Part shown: piece by piece, positions 33,424 through 43,237 of the stretch
Layout of the letters: each line of letters starts with the position of its first letter
Numbering within the stretch: the stretch's first letter is position 1
Assembly (NCBI GenBank): GCA_024102635.1
Contig: JAGFJO010000017.1
Coordinates: 1 to 43,819, forward strand
Direction: 5' to 3'
From: Deltaproteobacteria bacterium
GTDB lineage: Bacteria > Bdellovibrionota_C > UBA2361 > JAGFJO01
Length of the DNA stretch: 43,819 nucleotides
Program-made: the position numbers and the translations under genes
The notes under the pieces: generated by a model
Database searches by the model: none
What the model was told of the DNA's origin: nothing
The model's input: the letters and a program-made list of their open reading frames with translations, nothing else

Positions 33424-34812
33424 ATGCATAGATTGTCACATAAGCCGAATGTCACTTCCTGGCGCCTAAAGAAGATCTCATTTGCCGTATTCCTTGCGAG
33501 CTCTAGTTTCATCATTGGGTGCACTGGTCTAAAGAGCACTGATGAAGCGGTAGCCCGCAAGCAACTGGCCGATGTCACGGCAGCCTACCGACAGAAGAGC
33601 GGGGAACTTTCCGTCTCGCCGGACACCCCGCTCCAAGATCTCATGGCTCATGCCATCAAACGTAGTCCTCAAGTAGAGGCAGCTTATTTTGACTGGGTGC
33701 AAGCGGTCGAAAAAATCACAGTTGAAAGATCTCTGCCAGACCCCCGAATTACATTTGAGGCTGACATTCAAGATGTAGTGATGTCGGTAATGCCGGGTCT
33801 AATGGTTGATATTCCCGGACCAGGAAAGCTGCGTGCTCAAGCCGCCGTTGCAGCAGGCGAAGCAGCCATGAAGTACGCTGAGTTTCGTAAAAGTGTGCTC
33901 ACAAGTGCCGCAAACTTCAAGAAAGCCTACTTCGAACTTCAAGCCCTAGAAGATACGATTGCAGTAAATAAACGTAACCTTAAGCTTGTTCACGACCTGC
34001 GCGATATTGCACAGGTGCAGCATTCCGCGGGCCGTGCCAGCCTTCAAGATGTCTTGAGAGCTGATATCGAAAGGGATGAGCTAAACGTTCGGATCCAGAA
34101 TTTAGAAGACTCTCGAACCGTCGCCGTAACCCGTTACAAGGCGGCTCTCGGCGTTTCGCCAAGTTCCGAGATCGATATTCCAGTCCCGAAGCACTTCCAG
34201 AATTCTGACCAAGCCCCGCCGTTGGATGAAATCTACAAAATCGCACTTACACGGAACCCTTCATTAGTTCAAATGGAGGCTGAGATTCGGAGAGCAGAAG
34301 CCGCAGTGGTCCTCGCTCGTCGCAGCGCGGTTCCTGACTTTGGATTCGGTATAGAGACAGACGTAAAGCCGAGTACGCCAATAGTTACACCTCAGTTTTC
34401 GGTAACACTTCCCATCTGGCGCGATAAAATCGCCGCGGAAATACAATCTGCTCTCGCTGCAAAAAGTGCTGCTCAGGCTCGCTACACGCAGGAGCAATTG
34501 ATGTTGGCAGTTGAGTTTGCATCGATGGCATTCATGTACCGCGAAAGTGAGCGCGAGTACCGGTTAATGACAGAGCAACTGATACCGAAGGCAAAAAGTT
34601 CGTTGGATGTTGCGAGGAGCGGTTACGTAGGCGGACAGAGTTCATTCATAGATTTCCTTGAAGCCGAAAGATCGCTTCTACAGTTTGAGCTGGCCACCGT
34701 TGACGCTCGAAAAGCCCGCGAAATAGCTTTACTTAACCTTTCACTGTCGATTGCAGGAATTGTTCCACTCGAAGGGATAGAAGCCGATACAAAAAAGGAG
34801 AAGAAATCATGA
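33424..34812 (+). CDS. Outer-membrane factor (TolC/CusC/CzcC family lipoprotein)
   Basis: Trimeric outer-membrane channel of a tripartite metal-efflux pump. The 462 residues begin with a signal peptide and a lipobox (FIIGC, Cys33), so it should be lipid-anchored like CusC. Two repeated helical TolC modules follow: DLMAHAIKRSPQVEAAYFDW (about 76-95) and EIYKIALTRNPSLVQMEAEI (about 266-285), each leading into long coiled helices, ending with GGQSSFIDFLEAERSLLQFEL. It begins nine bases after csoR and overlaps the membrane-fusion gene by four bases. The partner assignment comes from the operon. Confidence 0.92.
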   Translation: MHRLSHKPNVTSWRLKKISFAVFLASSSFIIGCTGLKSTDEAVARKQLADVTAAYRQKSGELSVSPDTPLQDLMAHAIKRSPQVEAAYFDWVQAVEKITVERSLPDPRITFEADIQDVVMSVMPGLMVDIPGPGKLRAQAAVAAGEAAMKYAEFRKSVLTSAANFKKAYFELQALEDTIAVNKRNLKLVHDLRDIAQVQHSAGRASLQDVLRADIERDELNVRIQNLEDSRTVAVTRYKAALGVSPSSEIDIPVPKHFQNSDQAPPLDEIYKIALTRNPSLVQMEAEIRRAEAAVVLARRSAVPDFGFGIETDVKPSTPIVTPQFSVTLPIWRDKIAAEIQSALAAKSAAQARYTQEQLMLAVEFASMAFMYRESEREYRLMTEQLIPKAKSSLDVARSGYVGGQSSFIDFLEAERSLLQFELATVDARKAREIALLNLSLSIAGIVPLEGIEADTKKEKKS

Positions 34813-36260
34813 CGAAGCGTTTTAGTCTTCTTGGACCGGCTCTAATTTTCTCTTTTGTTTTGTTCTCTGCTTTCGGCTCTGTTGTCACACCAGTTCGTGA
34901 CGTCATCGCTGAAGAAACGACATACACGTGCTCGATGCATCCTCAGGTAAGATTGCCTGCCCCTGGTAATTGTCCAATCTGTTCAATGCCATTGATTCCA
35001 GCCAAGTCGTCCACCAATGGTCAGTCGCAATCGGCAACAGTCGAACTCTCAGATCATGCGCTTGGCATGGCAGCTGTTGAGACGGCAGCGGTGGAACGAA
35101 GAGCGCTCTCTCACCTTGTAAGAGCTGTCGGAAAAATTTCCTATGATGAGACTTCTCTTGCAACCATTACAGCTCGCGTAGACGGATACGCGGAACGGTT
35201 GTTCGTGAATTTTACCGGAGTTGAAGTCAACAAAGGTGATCATTTAGCGGAGGTCTATAGTCCCGACCTAGTTATTGCTCAGCAGGAGCTCTTGGTCGCT
35301 GCTGGCGCTTCCAGATCAGAATTGCTGGATACGACTAAAATTAAACTTCGGCGCTTAGGCCTTACCGACGGCCAAGTTTCGGAGCTTTTAGAGAAGCGCA
35401 AAGTAACCGAGCGAATCACACTTCTCTCCCCAATTGCGGGAACGGTTATTGTGAGGAACGTTACCCAAAACGCTGCGTTCAAGAGCGGCGATATCCTTTA
35501 TCAAATAGCGAATCTCGACTCTGTTTGGGGGTATCTCGACATATATGAAAGCCAACTTCCCTGGCTCAGATATGGCCAGCACGTGACGATGACCACAGAG
35601 GCGCTGCCTGGGCGAACGTTCGACGGCAAAGTAACTTTCGTTTCTCCAATAGTCGATGAAGAGACACGAACGGTTAAAGTACCGGTCCATATCGAGAATA
35701 AAGATCACGCGCTCAAGCCGGGAATGTTTGTAAGCGCAGACATTCATGCCGCGCTCAGTTCTCAAGGAACTCCTGCACCAACTGGAGCAGAGGGCTCATT
35801 CACATGTCCGATGCACCCTCAAATAATGCGTGATTCAGGAGGTTCGTGTCCATTGTGTGGAATGGATCTGAAGAAGGTCCCAGGCACCAAGGGCGAAGGT
35901 GGACCTGACCAAGTTATTGCTGTTCCTGCCTCCGCTGTTCTCGATAGCGGGAACCGGAAGCTAGTTTATATCGAGAAGACAAAGGGCATTTATGAAAGTC
36001 GAGATGTAGTATTGGGACCCAGAGCCGATGACTACTTTCCGGTCTTAGAAGGAGTGACTGAAGGTGAGCGTGTTGCGGTTCGAGGTAACTTTCTCTTAGA
36101 CAGCCAAGCGCAGATCTCTGGTGCGCCTAGCCTCTTTTATCCCCAAGGCGCTTCAGGTTCATTTTCTCACCAACATGGAGATGGCGGCGGTAAGAGCGTT
36201 CCTGATACAGCCGCGTCAAAAGAAGATTCAGCTCCAGCAACAGCAGGTCATAAGCACTAA
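34809..36260 (+). CDS. cusB: Periplasmic membrane-fusion protein, CusB-like, with two heavy-metal-binding domains
   Basis: Adaptor between the RND pump and the outer-membrane factor. A signal sequence (about 6-30) is followed by a heavy-metal-binding domain with Cys41 in TCSMHPQ and PGNCPICSM. The biotinyl/lipoyl-like and beta-barrel parts follow (SPIAGTVIVRN, about 208-218; LKPGMFVSADI, about 302-312). A second such domain starts at Cys333 (TCPMHPQ, GSCPLCGM) inside the C-terminal region, before the final membrane-proximal part. The tail is His-rich (HQHGDGGGKS, GHKH). Such domains deliver Cu(I) or Ag(I) to CusA. It overlaps the gene before by four bases, and cusA follows nine bases later. 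Two copies in one MFP is unusual. Confidence 0.93.
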   Translation: MTKRFSLLGPALIFSFVLFSAFGSVVTPVRDVIAEETTYTCSMHPQVRLPAPGNCPICSMPLIPAKSSTNGQSQSATVELSDHALGMAAVETAAVERRALSHLVRAVGKISYDETSLATITARVDGYAERLFVNFTGVEVNKGDHLAEVYSPDLVIAQQELLVAAGASRSELLDTTKIKLRRLGLTDGQVSELLEKRKVTERITLLSPIAGTVIVRNVTQNAAFKSGDILYQIANLDSVWGYLDIYESQLPWLRYGQHVTMTTEALPGRTFDGKVTFVSPIVDEETRTVKVPVHIENKDHALKPGMFVSADIHAALSSQGTPAPTGAEGSFTCPMHPQIMRDSGGSCPLCGMDLKKVPGTKGEGGPDQVIAVPASAVLDSGNRKLVYIEKTKGIYESRDVVLGPRADDYFPVLEGVTEGERVAVRGNFLLDSQAQISGAPSLFYPQGASGSFSHQHGDGGGKSVPDTAASKEDSAPATAGHKH

Positions 36261-36269
36261 AGGAGCACC

Positions 36270-39200
36270 ATGATTGATTCAGTTATCCGCTGGTGCCTCA
36301 ATAATATTTTGCTGGTAGTCCTGGCGATGTTAGCGCTCGTAGGTGCTGGCTATTATGCCACCAAGAACACTCCCGTTGACGCGATTCCGGACATAGGTGA
36401 GAAGCAGGTAATAGTCTATGCGGATTGGGAAGGACGAAGTCCTCAAGACGTAGACGACCAAGTTACTTATCCATTAACTACTGCTCTTACCGGGACGCCG
36501 GGAGTCAAAGCCATTCGCTCAATGTCGGGCTTTGGTTTCTCGATGGTCTTTGTCATTTTCAAAGATGACGTGGACTACTATTGGGCGAGGTCGCGGGTCT
36601 TGGAGCGCATTAACGTCGCTCAACAGAGACTTCCTACCGGGGTTGTTCCACTACTTGGTCCCGACGCAACCGCCCTGGGCCAAGTATTTTGGTACACAAT
36701 TCAAGGTGAAGGCTTCGATCTTGCAGAGCTTCGGTCAATTCAAGACTGGTATTTGAGGTATCAGCTAAATGCCGTAGAGGGCGTCAGTGAGGTCGCGAGC
36801 ATCGGCGGATTCGTTCGGCAGTATCAGATAGATCTTCATCCAGACAAAATGCGCGCTCATCGAGTGACGCTCATGGATGTCTATGAGGCGGTCAGAAAGA
36901 GCAACATCGATGTAGGTGCAAAAGTTGTAGAGCAGAATGGCATTGAATACTTCATCCGAGGTTTGGGCTTCGTCAAAGACGTCTCAGATCTTGAGAAGGT
37001 TGTTATACGACAAGAGAAAGGAACTCCGCTTTATCTTAGCAATGTCGCAGCTATCCACCTTGGTCCGGATTTCAGACGCGGCGCGTTGGATCGTTCGGGG
37101 GTCGAAGCAGTCGGCGGTGTTGTGCTCATGCGGTACGGCGAAAATCCACGTGACGTCGTGCAGCGAGTCAAAGATAAGCTTGCGCAATTGGAAGCTGGCC
37201 TTCCGAAAAAGACCTTACGGGACGGAAGCACGAGCTCCGTGAAAGTTGTTCCGTTTTACGATCGAACCACGATTGTTCAGGAAACGATAAACACTCTTAG
37301 TGATGCGCTTCTAGAAGAGGCAATTCTTGCCAGCATTGTTATTCTAATATTTCTTCTGCATTTCAGAAGCACGATTACCGTTCTCGTTACTCTTCCACTC
37401 GCAGTCGCCTCAACTTTTCTTCTCATGTACTTCTTTGGGATTGACTCCAACATCATGTCGCTCGCCGGGCTTGCCATTGCAATTGGAGACGTCGCGGACA
37501 TGGGCATTATCATGACGGAGAACATCTATCGGCGGATTGCAAATGCAAAAGAAGAGTTAGGTCAGCGTTATAAGGAGCTGGTCTTTGATGCGGCTTCTGA
37601 GGTTGGCCGAGCCATCTTTGTAGCGGTGTCCAATACTCTTGTAGCTTTCATCCCAGTATTTTTTCTCACCGATCAAGAGGGAAAGCTCTTTCAACCACTC
37701 GCTTTTACCAAGACGTTTGCAATCGGAGCTTCCGTAGTCTTGGCAATCACTGTTGTTCCAGTGATGTGTTATTTACTTTTCCGTCCGTGGCGTCGAGATG
37801 CACGGCAAGCGTGGATTCTTGGTGGCGTACTTGGGTTTCTTTCAGCCATAGCGGTCCATTGGATAATTTATGAGTTGTACGGATTAGGCCACTTAAGTGG
37901 CTGGCCGACCGCAATAGCCATTGGAATCATAGTTACATTGGCAGTTGTAAGAATGACACGGGAGCGATTCTTGCCTCTCGAAGAGAATGCTGTCTCTCGC
38001 GGAATCGCACGTTTTTACGTGCCTTCATTGCGTTGGGTGCTAAACAACAAGCGAGTCTTTCTAATAGCTCCGGCAATACTTTTGAGCATTGGTATTTTCC
38101 TTTTCAGAAACATGGGGCGGGAGTTCATGCCGCCACTGGATGAAGGCTCTTTCCTATATATGCCGTCTCTACTTCCGCAGGCGAGTTTAACGCAAACGGT
38201 TGAGGTGATAGGGAAGCAAGATCTTGCAATTGCTTCCGTGCCCGAGGTGCATTCTGTGGTTGGAAAACTTGGGCGCGCGGAGTCCGCCCTTGATCCCGCG
38301 CCTATCGGAATGATCGAGACTATCGTTCTGCTCAAGCCCGAAAGTGAGTGGCGGAACCTAAAGATCGAAAGATGGCATAGCAGTTTGCCCGACTTCCTGA
38401 GGTGGCCTTTCGCATTTGTCTGGCCCGATGAGCGGAGGATTACGAAGAGCGAAATCCTGACTGAGCTGCAAGAGCGGACTGAGATTCCGGGTGTTTTGCC
38501 AACTTGGTTGCAGCCGATTCAAACCCGTCTCGTCATGCTGCAAACGGGATTCCGGGCAATGATGGGAGTAAAGATCTACGGCTCAAATTTAGCCGAGATT
38601 GAACGTGTAGGACTCGAAATTGAACGAGTGCTCAGAACTGTTCCGGGAGCTACTGACATCGTAGCAGATCGCATAGTTGGAAAGCCCTACGTCCAAATCC
38701 GAATCGACCGAGAAAAGGCGGCTAGGTACGGAGTTAATGTGAGAGATGCTCAGGACGTCATAGAAATGGCGCTGGGCGGAATGAACTTGATGGAATCCGT
38801 TGAAGGCAGAGAGAGATATCCGATTCGAATACGCCTCGCCAGAGAATATCGTGAGCGCTTGGATTCTATTTCAAATGTTCTTGTGCCCACCAGTGGAGGC
38901 GCACAGGCACCATTGGGTCAACTCGCATCGATCGCAACGGTGCTAGGTCCTCAAGAGATTAAGGGTGAACGAGGTCTCCTGGTTGGATATGTCACCATGA
39001 ACACGAGAGACCGAGACGAAGTGAGTGTTGTTGAAGACGCCGAACGCGCTCTTAAGGCAGCACTATCGAGGGGCGAAATTTCGCTTCCGTCTGGTTACTA
39101 TTGGGAGTGGTCAGGACAATTCGAAAATCAGGTACGAGCTACCAAGCGGATGCAGATATTGGTACCTCTTACGCTCGCCATCATGTTCCTGATGCTCTAT

Positions 39201-39668
39201 CTCGGATTCAAGAGATGGTGGATTGCTCCCATCATTTTCCTTGGAGTGCTCGTGTCAGCGTCAGGCGGCTTTCTCATGCTCTATCTCTGGGGAGCCAACC
39301 TTTCAGTAGCAGTATGGGTCGGATTCCTCGTTCTCTTTGGGGTGGTAGATGACGATGGCGTCGTCATGTCCACCTACCTGGAGCAGGTCTTCGAAGGAAG
39401 AAATTTCACCTCGGTTCATGAGATTCGGGAAGCAGTAATTGAAGCGGGATTGAGACGAATCCGACCGTGTCTAATGACTATTTGCACAACAGTATTCGGA
39501 CTCATGCCGATCTTTTGGGCAACGGGACGAGGCGCCGATATTATGCAGCCAATGGCGATTCCGTCCGTCGGTGGAATGGCTGTCAGTGTTATCACTCTGT
39601 TCATCGTCCCTTGCTGCTTTTGTGCAATCGAAGAATGGAAATGGAAGCGAGCCGGAACTAGTGCATGA
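36270..39668 (+). CDS. cusA: CusA-type heavy-metal RND efflux pump
   Basis: Proton-driven inner-membrane pump of the HME-RND family. At 1132 residues it is about 85 longer than E. coli CusA. The start LNNILLVVLAMLALVGAGYYA, the NTPVDAIPDIGE pattern and TM4 DVADMGIIMTEN with Asp407/Asp410 (proton relay) are typical. Candidate metal-site methionines are Met631 (LYMPS), Met681 (IGMIET) and Met756 (RLVMLQTG). The first two are 50 apart as in CusA, the third displaced by an insertion. A further insertion between TM6 and TM7 (about 510-565) adds two hydrophobic stretches. The stop overlaps the LOG gene by four bases. Cu(I)/Ag(I) specificity is inferred from context. Confidence 0.94.
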   Translation: MIDSVIRWCLNNILLVVLAMLALVGAGYYATKNTPVDAIPDIGEKQVIVYADWEGRSPQDVDDQVTYPLTTALTGTPGVKAIRSMSGFGFSMVFVIFKDDVDYYWARSRVLERINVAQQRLPTGVVPLLGPDATALGQVFWYTIQGEGFDLAELRSIQDWYLRYQLNAVEGVSEVASIGGFVRQYQIDLHPDKMRAHRVTLMDVYEAVRKSNIDVGAKVVEQNGIEYFIRGLGFVKDVSDLEKVVIRQEKGTPLYLSNVAAIHLGPDFRRGALDRSGVEAVGGVVLMRYGENPRDVVQRVKDKLAQLEAGLPKKTLRDGSTSSVKVVPFYDRTTIVQETINTLSDALLEEAILASIVILIFLLHFRSTITVLVTLPLAVASTFLLMYFFGIDSNIMSLAGLAIAIGDVADMGIIMTENIYRRIANAKEELGQRYKELVFDAASEVGRAIFVAVSNTLVAFIPVFFLTDQEGKLFQPLAFTKTFAIGASVVLAITVVPVMCYLLFRPWRRDARQAWILGGVLGFLSAIAVHWIIYELYGLGHLSGWPTAIAIGIIVTLAVVRMTRERFLPLEENAVSRGIARFYVPSLRWVLNNKRVFLIAPAILLSIGIFLFRNMGREFMPPLDEGSFLYMPSLLPQASLTQTVEVIGKQDLAIASVPEVHSVVGKLGRAESALDPAPIGMIETIVLLKPESEWRNLKIERWHSSLPDFLRWPFAFVWPDERRITKSEILTELQERTEIPGVLPTWLQPIQTRLVMLQTGFRAMMGVKIYGSNLAEIERVGLEIERVLRTVPGATDIVADRIVGKPYVQIRIDREKAARYGVNVRDAQDVIEMALGGMNLMESVEGRERYPIRIRLAREYRERLDSISNVLVPTSGGAQAPLGQLASIATVLGPQEIKGERGLLVGYVTMNTRDRDEVSVVEDAERALKAALSRGEISLPSGYYWEWSGQFENQVRATKRMQILVPLTLAIMFLMLYLGFKRWWIAPIIFLGVLVSASGGFLMLYLWGANLSVAVWVGFLVLFGVVDDDGVVMSTYLEQVFEGRNFTSVHEIREAVIEAGLRRIRPCLMTICTTVFGLMPIFWATGRGADIMQPMAIPSVGGMAVSVITLFIVPCCFCAIEEWKWKRAGTSA

Positions 39669-40468
39669 GTGAAGAAAATTCTACTGGAAAAAGACCAAGG
39701 TGGGGTAAAGCCACTGGAGATGCACGTGAGATTCCTCTGCTTGAGGGTCCAAAGGGATTGGTACACGACTTTATCCGCGCCGCTGACATATGGCGGGAGA
39801 TCCTTAAGGGATTTATCGCGTTTCGAGGACTAAGTAATTGCGTCACAGTATTCGGTTCTGCTCGCGTCGCGGAAGACAGTAGCTTCTACAGTTTAGCACG
39901 TCAGTTCGGACACGAAATTGCGCGAAACGGTCTCCCAATCATGACCGGCGGCGGACCAGGCATCATGGAAGCAGCAAATCGTGGTGCCAAAGACGGAAAT
40001 GGCATCTCCATCGGTTGCAACATTAAACTTCCAAGAGAGCAGGCACCGAACTCCTATCTTGATCGCTGGATCACGTTTCGCTACTTCTTCGTCCGCAAGC
40101 TCATGCTCATCCGCTATTCGGTAGGATTTGTGGTCTTACCGGGAGGGTTCGGCACGCTCGATGAACTCTTTGAGGCATTGACCCTTATCCAGACCGGCAA
40201 GATTAAAAACTTCCCGATAATTTTAGTGTCAAGGACATATTGGGAGCCATTAATCACACTAGTGCGAGAGACTTTGCTCGCCAACAGAATGATTGCCGAG
40301 ATCGATTTGCGAAGACTATTCGTAACTGATTCCGCGCAGGAGGCCGTCGATTGCATTCTTTCCTGCGCATCCGGGCGATTTAATGTTCCACTGAAGAGTG
40401 TCCCGTATCACTGCCGTCTTTGCGGTGACGACTCGACAATCGCCGCCTCGGAGATCACTCATGAATGA
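39665..40468 (+). CDS. LOG-family (TIGR00730) protein in copper operon
   Basis: Rossmann-fold protein of 267 residues related to cytokinin-riboside phosphoribohydrolases (LOG), formerly called lysine decarboxylases. The catalytic PGGFGTLDE motif (about 159-167) and the nucleotide-binding MTGGGPGIMEAANRGA (about 94-109) are intact, so nucleoside-5'-monophosphate hydrolysis is plausible. Beyond the core, the C terminus carries CRLCG (about 250-254), possibly metal-binding. It overlaps cusA by four bases and the ATPase gene by eight, so it is part of the copper operon. Its role there is unknown; the unusual context is worth noting. Confidence 0.9.
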   Translation: MSEENSTGKRPRWGKATGDAREIPLLEGPKGLVHDFIRAADIWREILKGFIAFRGLSNCVTVFGSARVAEDSSFYSLARQFGHEIARNGLPIMTGGGPGIMEAANRGAKDGNGISIGCNIKLPREQAPNSYLDRWITFRYFFVRKLMLIRYSVGFVVLPGGFGTLDELFEALTLIQTGKIKNFPIILVSRTYWEPLITLVRETLLANRMIAEIDLRRLFVTDSAQEAVDCILSCASGRFNVPLKSVPYHCRLCGDDSTIAASEITHE

Positions 40469-43133
40469 GTCGACGACGGTAGAAGAGGTTTGGCATGCGG
40501 TTGAGCTTGATGAGGTTTTCAAACGTTTGGCGACCTCGAAAACTGGGCTCAACACAAATGAGGCCCAAGAACGATTGCTAACATACGGTAGGAATGAGCT
40601 CACCCAAGAAGAGTCAGTTTCCTTCTGGCAAGCGTTGTCTGGACAGTTCGCGAGTATCGTTATTTGGCTTCTGATAGTCGCTGCGGCAATTGCTGCAGTG
40701 ATGGGCGAATGGATAGATAGTACCGCAATAGTAGTCATCGTATTGATCAACGCCTTGCTCGGCGCTTATCAAGAGCATTCCGCCGAACAAGCAATACTTG
40801 CTCTCAAGAGACTAACTATTCCAAGGGCGCGCGTGCGCCGAAACGGCGTCAGCGAGATGATTTCAGGTCCGGAAATTGTCCCCGGAGATTTGCTGGAATT
40901 GGAGGCCGGCGATTTGGTACCCGCAGATGCAAGACTATTGGAAGAATTCTCGTTGCGATGCGTGGAATCAGCTCTTACTGGTGAATCCGAGCCCATTGAT
41001 AAGCAGGTCGGCACTCTGACTCAAGGTGCTCCACTAGCAGAACGATCGAATATGATCTTTATGGGAACTGCCATTGCGTCGGGTGCAGCAAAGGCGATCG
41101 TTGTGGGGACCGGATTTTCAACTCAAGTTGGCCATATTGCTGCATTGCTTAAGAAGACTGAAAGGCAACGAACTCCACTACAGGATAATCTTGAAACCTT
41201 GGGCAAGAGGTTAGTCTTTGCAGCACTTGCAATAGTCGCGTTTCTTTTCATTGTCGGCTTGATACGCCGGTTGCCGTTAAGCGAACTACTTCTAACTTCC
41301 ATCAGTTTGGCAGTTGCTGCGGTTCCTGAAGGTCTTCCTGCAGTATTGACAATCGCCCTTGGTTTAGGAGTCCGACGAATGGCTTCCCGCCGCGCTCTCA
41401 TCCGGAAGCTCCCCGCCGTTGAGACGCTTGGAAGTACAAACGTGATATGCACGGACAAGACTGGCACGCTTACTGTCGGACAGATGACGGCGCGTGAAGT
41501 ATACGTGGCGGGTAGCTCGTACTTGATCTCCGGAGAGGGGTATTGCCCTCGTGGAGAAGTGTCGTCTTCTGAGACGCTTTCATTCGCTGTTAAGACTCTG
41601 GGAACTGCTATCTCGACATGCAACAGCGCAGCCGTCGTCGAAGAGAAAGGAGAATGGAAAGCTCTTGGCGATCCCACTGAAGCAGCGCTTTTAGTGGCAG
41701 CTCAAAAGCTGGGAATTGGTACAAAGCGACAAATTGCGGCTGACTATCCGTTTGATTCGGATAGAAAACGTCGCACTGTCGTGGTCCGGACTGAAGGCGA
41801 ATCCATTGCATACACGAATGGCGCGCCAGAGGTTCTGCTTCCTCTATGCACGTGCCAATTACTAGGGAATGGTGACAGCGCTGAATTAGATGATTCGAGT
41901 CGAAAGAGCTTGGAGAAGGCAAACTATGAATTAGCAGCCAAGGGATACCGTGTCATTGCCACAGCATTTCGAAAACTTGGCTCTCTCGAAAATCTTGGTC
42001 TGTCTGACGTTGAATCCAATCTCGTCTTCATAGGATTCACTGCTATTGTCGATCCACCGCGTTCAGAAGCAAAAAAGGCTGTCTCGAAATGTCATGAAGC
42101 CGGTATCAATGTCGTCATGATCACCGGAGATCAGCCACGGACTGCACTAGCAATTGCACAGGAACTTGGAATCGCTAACTCAGACAGCAAAGCATTGACC
42201 GGTGCAGAGCTTGAGCTAATGAGCGATGAGCAGCTGCAAGATCGAGTCGTTACAACAAATGTCTTTGCTCGCGTAACGGCTGCCCACAAATTGCGAATTG
42301 TGAAGGCTTGGCAGGTGAATGACGCGACAGTGGCAATGACTGGCGATGGCGTGAACGATGCTCCGGCATTACAGGGAGCAGATGTTGGCATTGCTATGGG
42401 AAAGGGTGGCACCGAGGTAGCAAAGCAAGCTGCTGCGATGGTTATCACCGATGACAATTTCGCGACCATCGTTGCTGCAGTTGAAGAAGGTAGAGGTGTT
42501 TATCAAAATATTCGAAAGACCATCCAGTATCTGTTAGCAGGAAACGCAGGTGAATTGCTTTTCATCACCGCGTGTCTAGTAGTTGGACTTCCGATGCCGT
42601 TACTTCCGATTCATCTGCTCTGGATAAATCTCGTCACAGACGGATTGCCTGCGCTTTGTCTCGCTTCTGATCCAATCTCACCAGGAATTATGCGAGCACA
42701 ACCCCGTAATCGAACGCAGGGTTTAGCTGATAAGAGCTTTATGGGCGGCATTGCCCTGACAGGTGCTCTTACCGCTTCTGTCACTATGGTTGCTTACTTA
42801 TACGGATTGTTCTTGGTGAACGAAATGACTGCGACTACTTATGCATTTGCGACCCTAGTGTTTGCCGAGCTGCTCCGATCATTCGGCGCTCGATCAGAAA
42901 CTGAATCAATCATCAAAGTAGGACTGCATACGAACTTTAGGTTGGTTGTTGTCGTAGCAATCGGCATCTTCATTCAATTAGCAAGTCACCATAGCGAGGT
43001 GTTAAGTTCCGTGTTTCGAACACAAACTGTTGGGCTGAGAGAATGTGTTGCTTTACTCCTGCTTGGTTCACTGCCTCTCGTGGTAACTGAACTGATTAAA
43101 GGTAGAAGCCGCACAACATCTGCCAAAGAGTGA
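40461..43133 (+). CDS. P2A-type (Ca2+/cation) transporting ATPase
   Basis: The 890-residue pump starts at ATG 40461, with GGAG eight bases upstream; the frame extends to 40398 inside the LOG gene. The N-terminal cation-ATPase domain (VEEVWHAVELDEVF) is followed by the TGES loop, M4 with AAVPEGLPAVLT (the PEGL signature of P2 pumps), DKTGT with Asp332, [16 protein letters not shown], and M5/M6 with GNAGELLF and NLVTDGLPALCL. Thus ligand Glu, Asn and Asp of the SERCA/PMR1 site are kept; no CPC is present, so it is not a copper pump by motif. It ends the cusCBA operon. Ca2+ or Mn2+ is the likely substrate, perhaps counter-balancing metal stress. Confidence 0.9.
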   Translation: MNESTTVEEVWHAVELDEVFKRLATSKTGLNTNEAQERLLTYGRNELTQEESVSFWQALSGQFASIVIWLLIVAAAIAAVMGEWIDSTAIVVIVLINALLGAYQEHSAEQAILALKRLTIPRARVRRNGVSEMISGPEIVPGDLLELEAGDLVPADARLLEEFSLRCVESALTGESEPIDKQVGTLTQGAPLAERSNMIFMGTAIASGAAKAIVVGTGFSTQVGHIAALLKKTERQRTPLQDNLETLGKRLVFAALAIVAFLFIVGLIRRLPLSELLLTSISLAVAAVPEGLPAVLTIALGLGVRRMASRRALIRKLPAVETLGSTNVICTDKTGTLTVGQMTAREVYVAGSSYLISGEGYCPRGEVSSSETLSFAVKTLGTAISTCNSAAVVEEKGEWKALGDPTEAALLVAAQKLGIGTKRQIAADYPFDSDRKRRTVVVRTEGESIAYTNGAPEVLLPLCTCQLLGNGDSAELDDSSRKSLEKANYELAAKGYRVIATAFRKLGSLENLGLSDVESNLVFIGFTAIVDPPRSEAKKAVSKCHEAGINVVMITGDQPRTALAIAQELGIANSDSKALTGAELELMSDEQLQDRVVTTNVFARVTAAHKLRIVKAWQVNDATVAMTGDGVNDAPALQGADVGIAMGKGGTEVAKQAAAMVITDDNFATIVAAVEEGRGVYQNIRKTIQYLLAGNAGELLFITACLVVGLPMPLLPIHLLWINLVTDGLPALCLASDPISPGIMRAQPRNRTQGLADKSFMGGIALTGALTASVTMVAYLYGLFLVNEMTATTYAFATLVFAELLRSFGARSETESIIKVGLHTNFRLVVVVAIGIFIQLASHHSEVLSSVFRTQTVGLRECVALLLLGSLPLVVTELIKGRSRTTSAKE

Positions 43134-43237
43134 GTAGTCAGCTGAATGTTTGGGGGTACTACGGTCTCTCAGTCGATGTTATAAAATTCAAGTATTTCAG
43201 GATGTAAGGCAAAGTTTTTTGAGTTGGAGGATAAGAC

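Noticed and set aside
33013..33429. Minus-strand reading frame opposite csoR
   Set aside because: Antisense shadow of csoR, which has conserved copper ligands and its own ribosome site.
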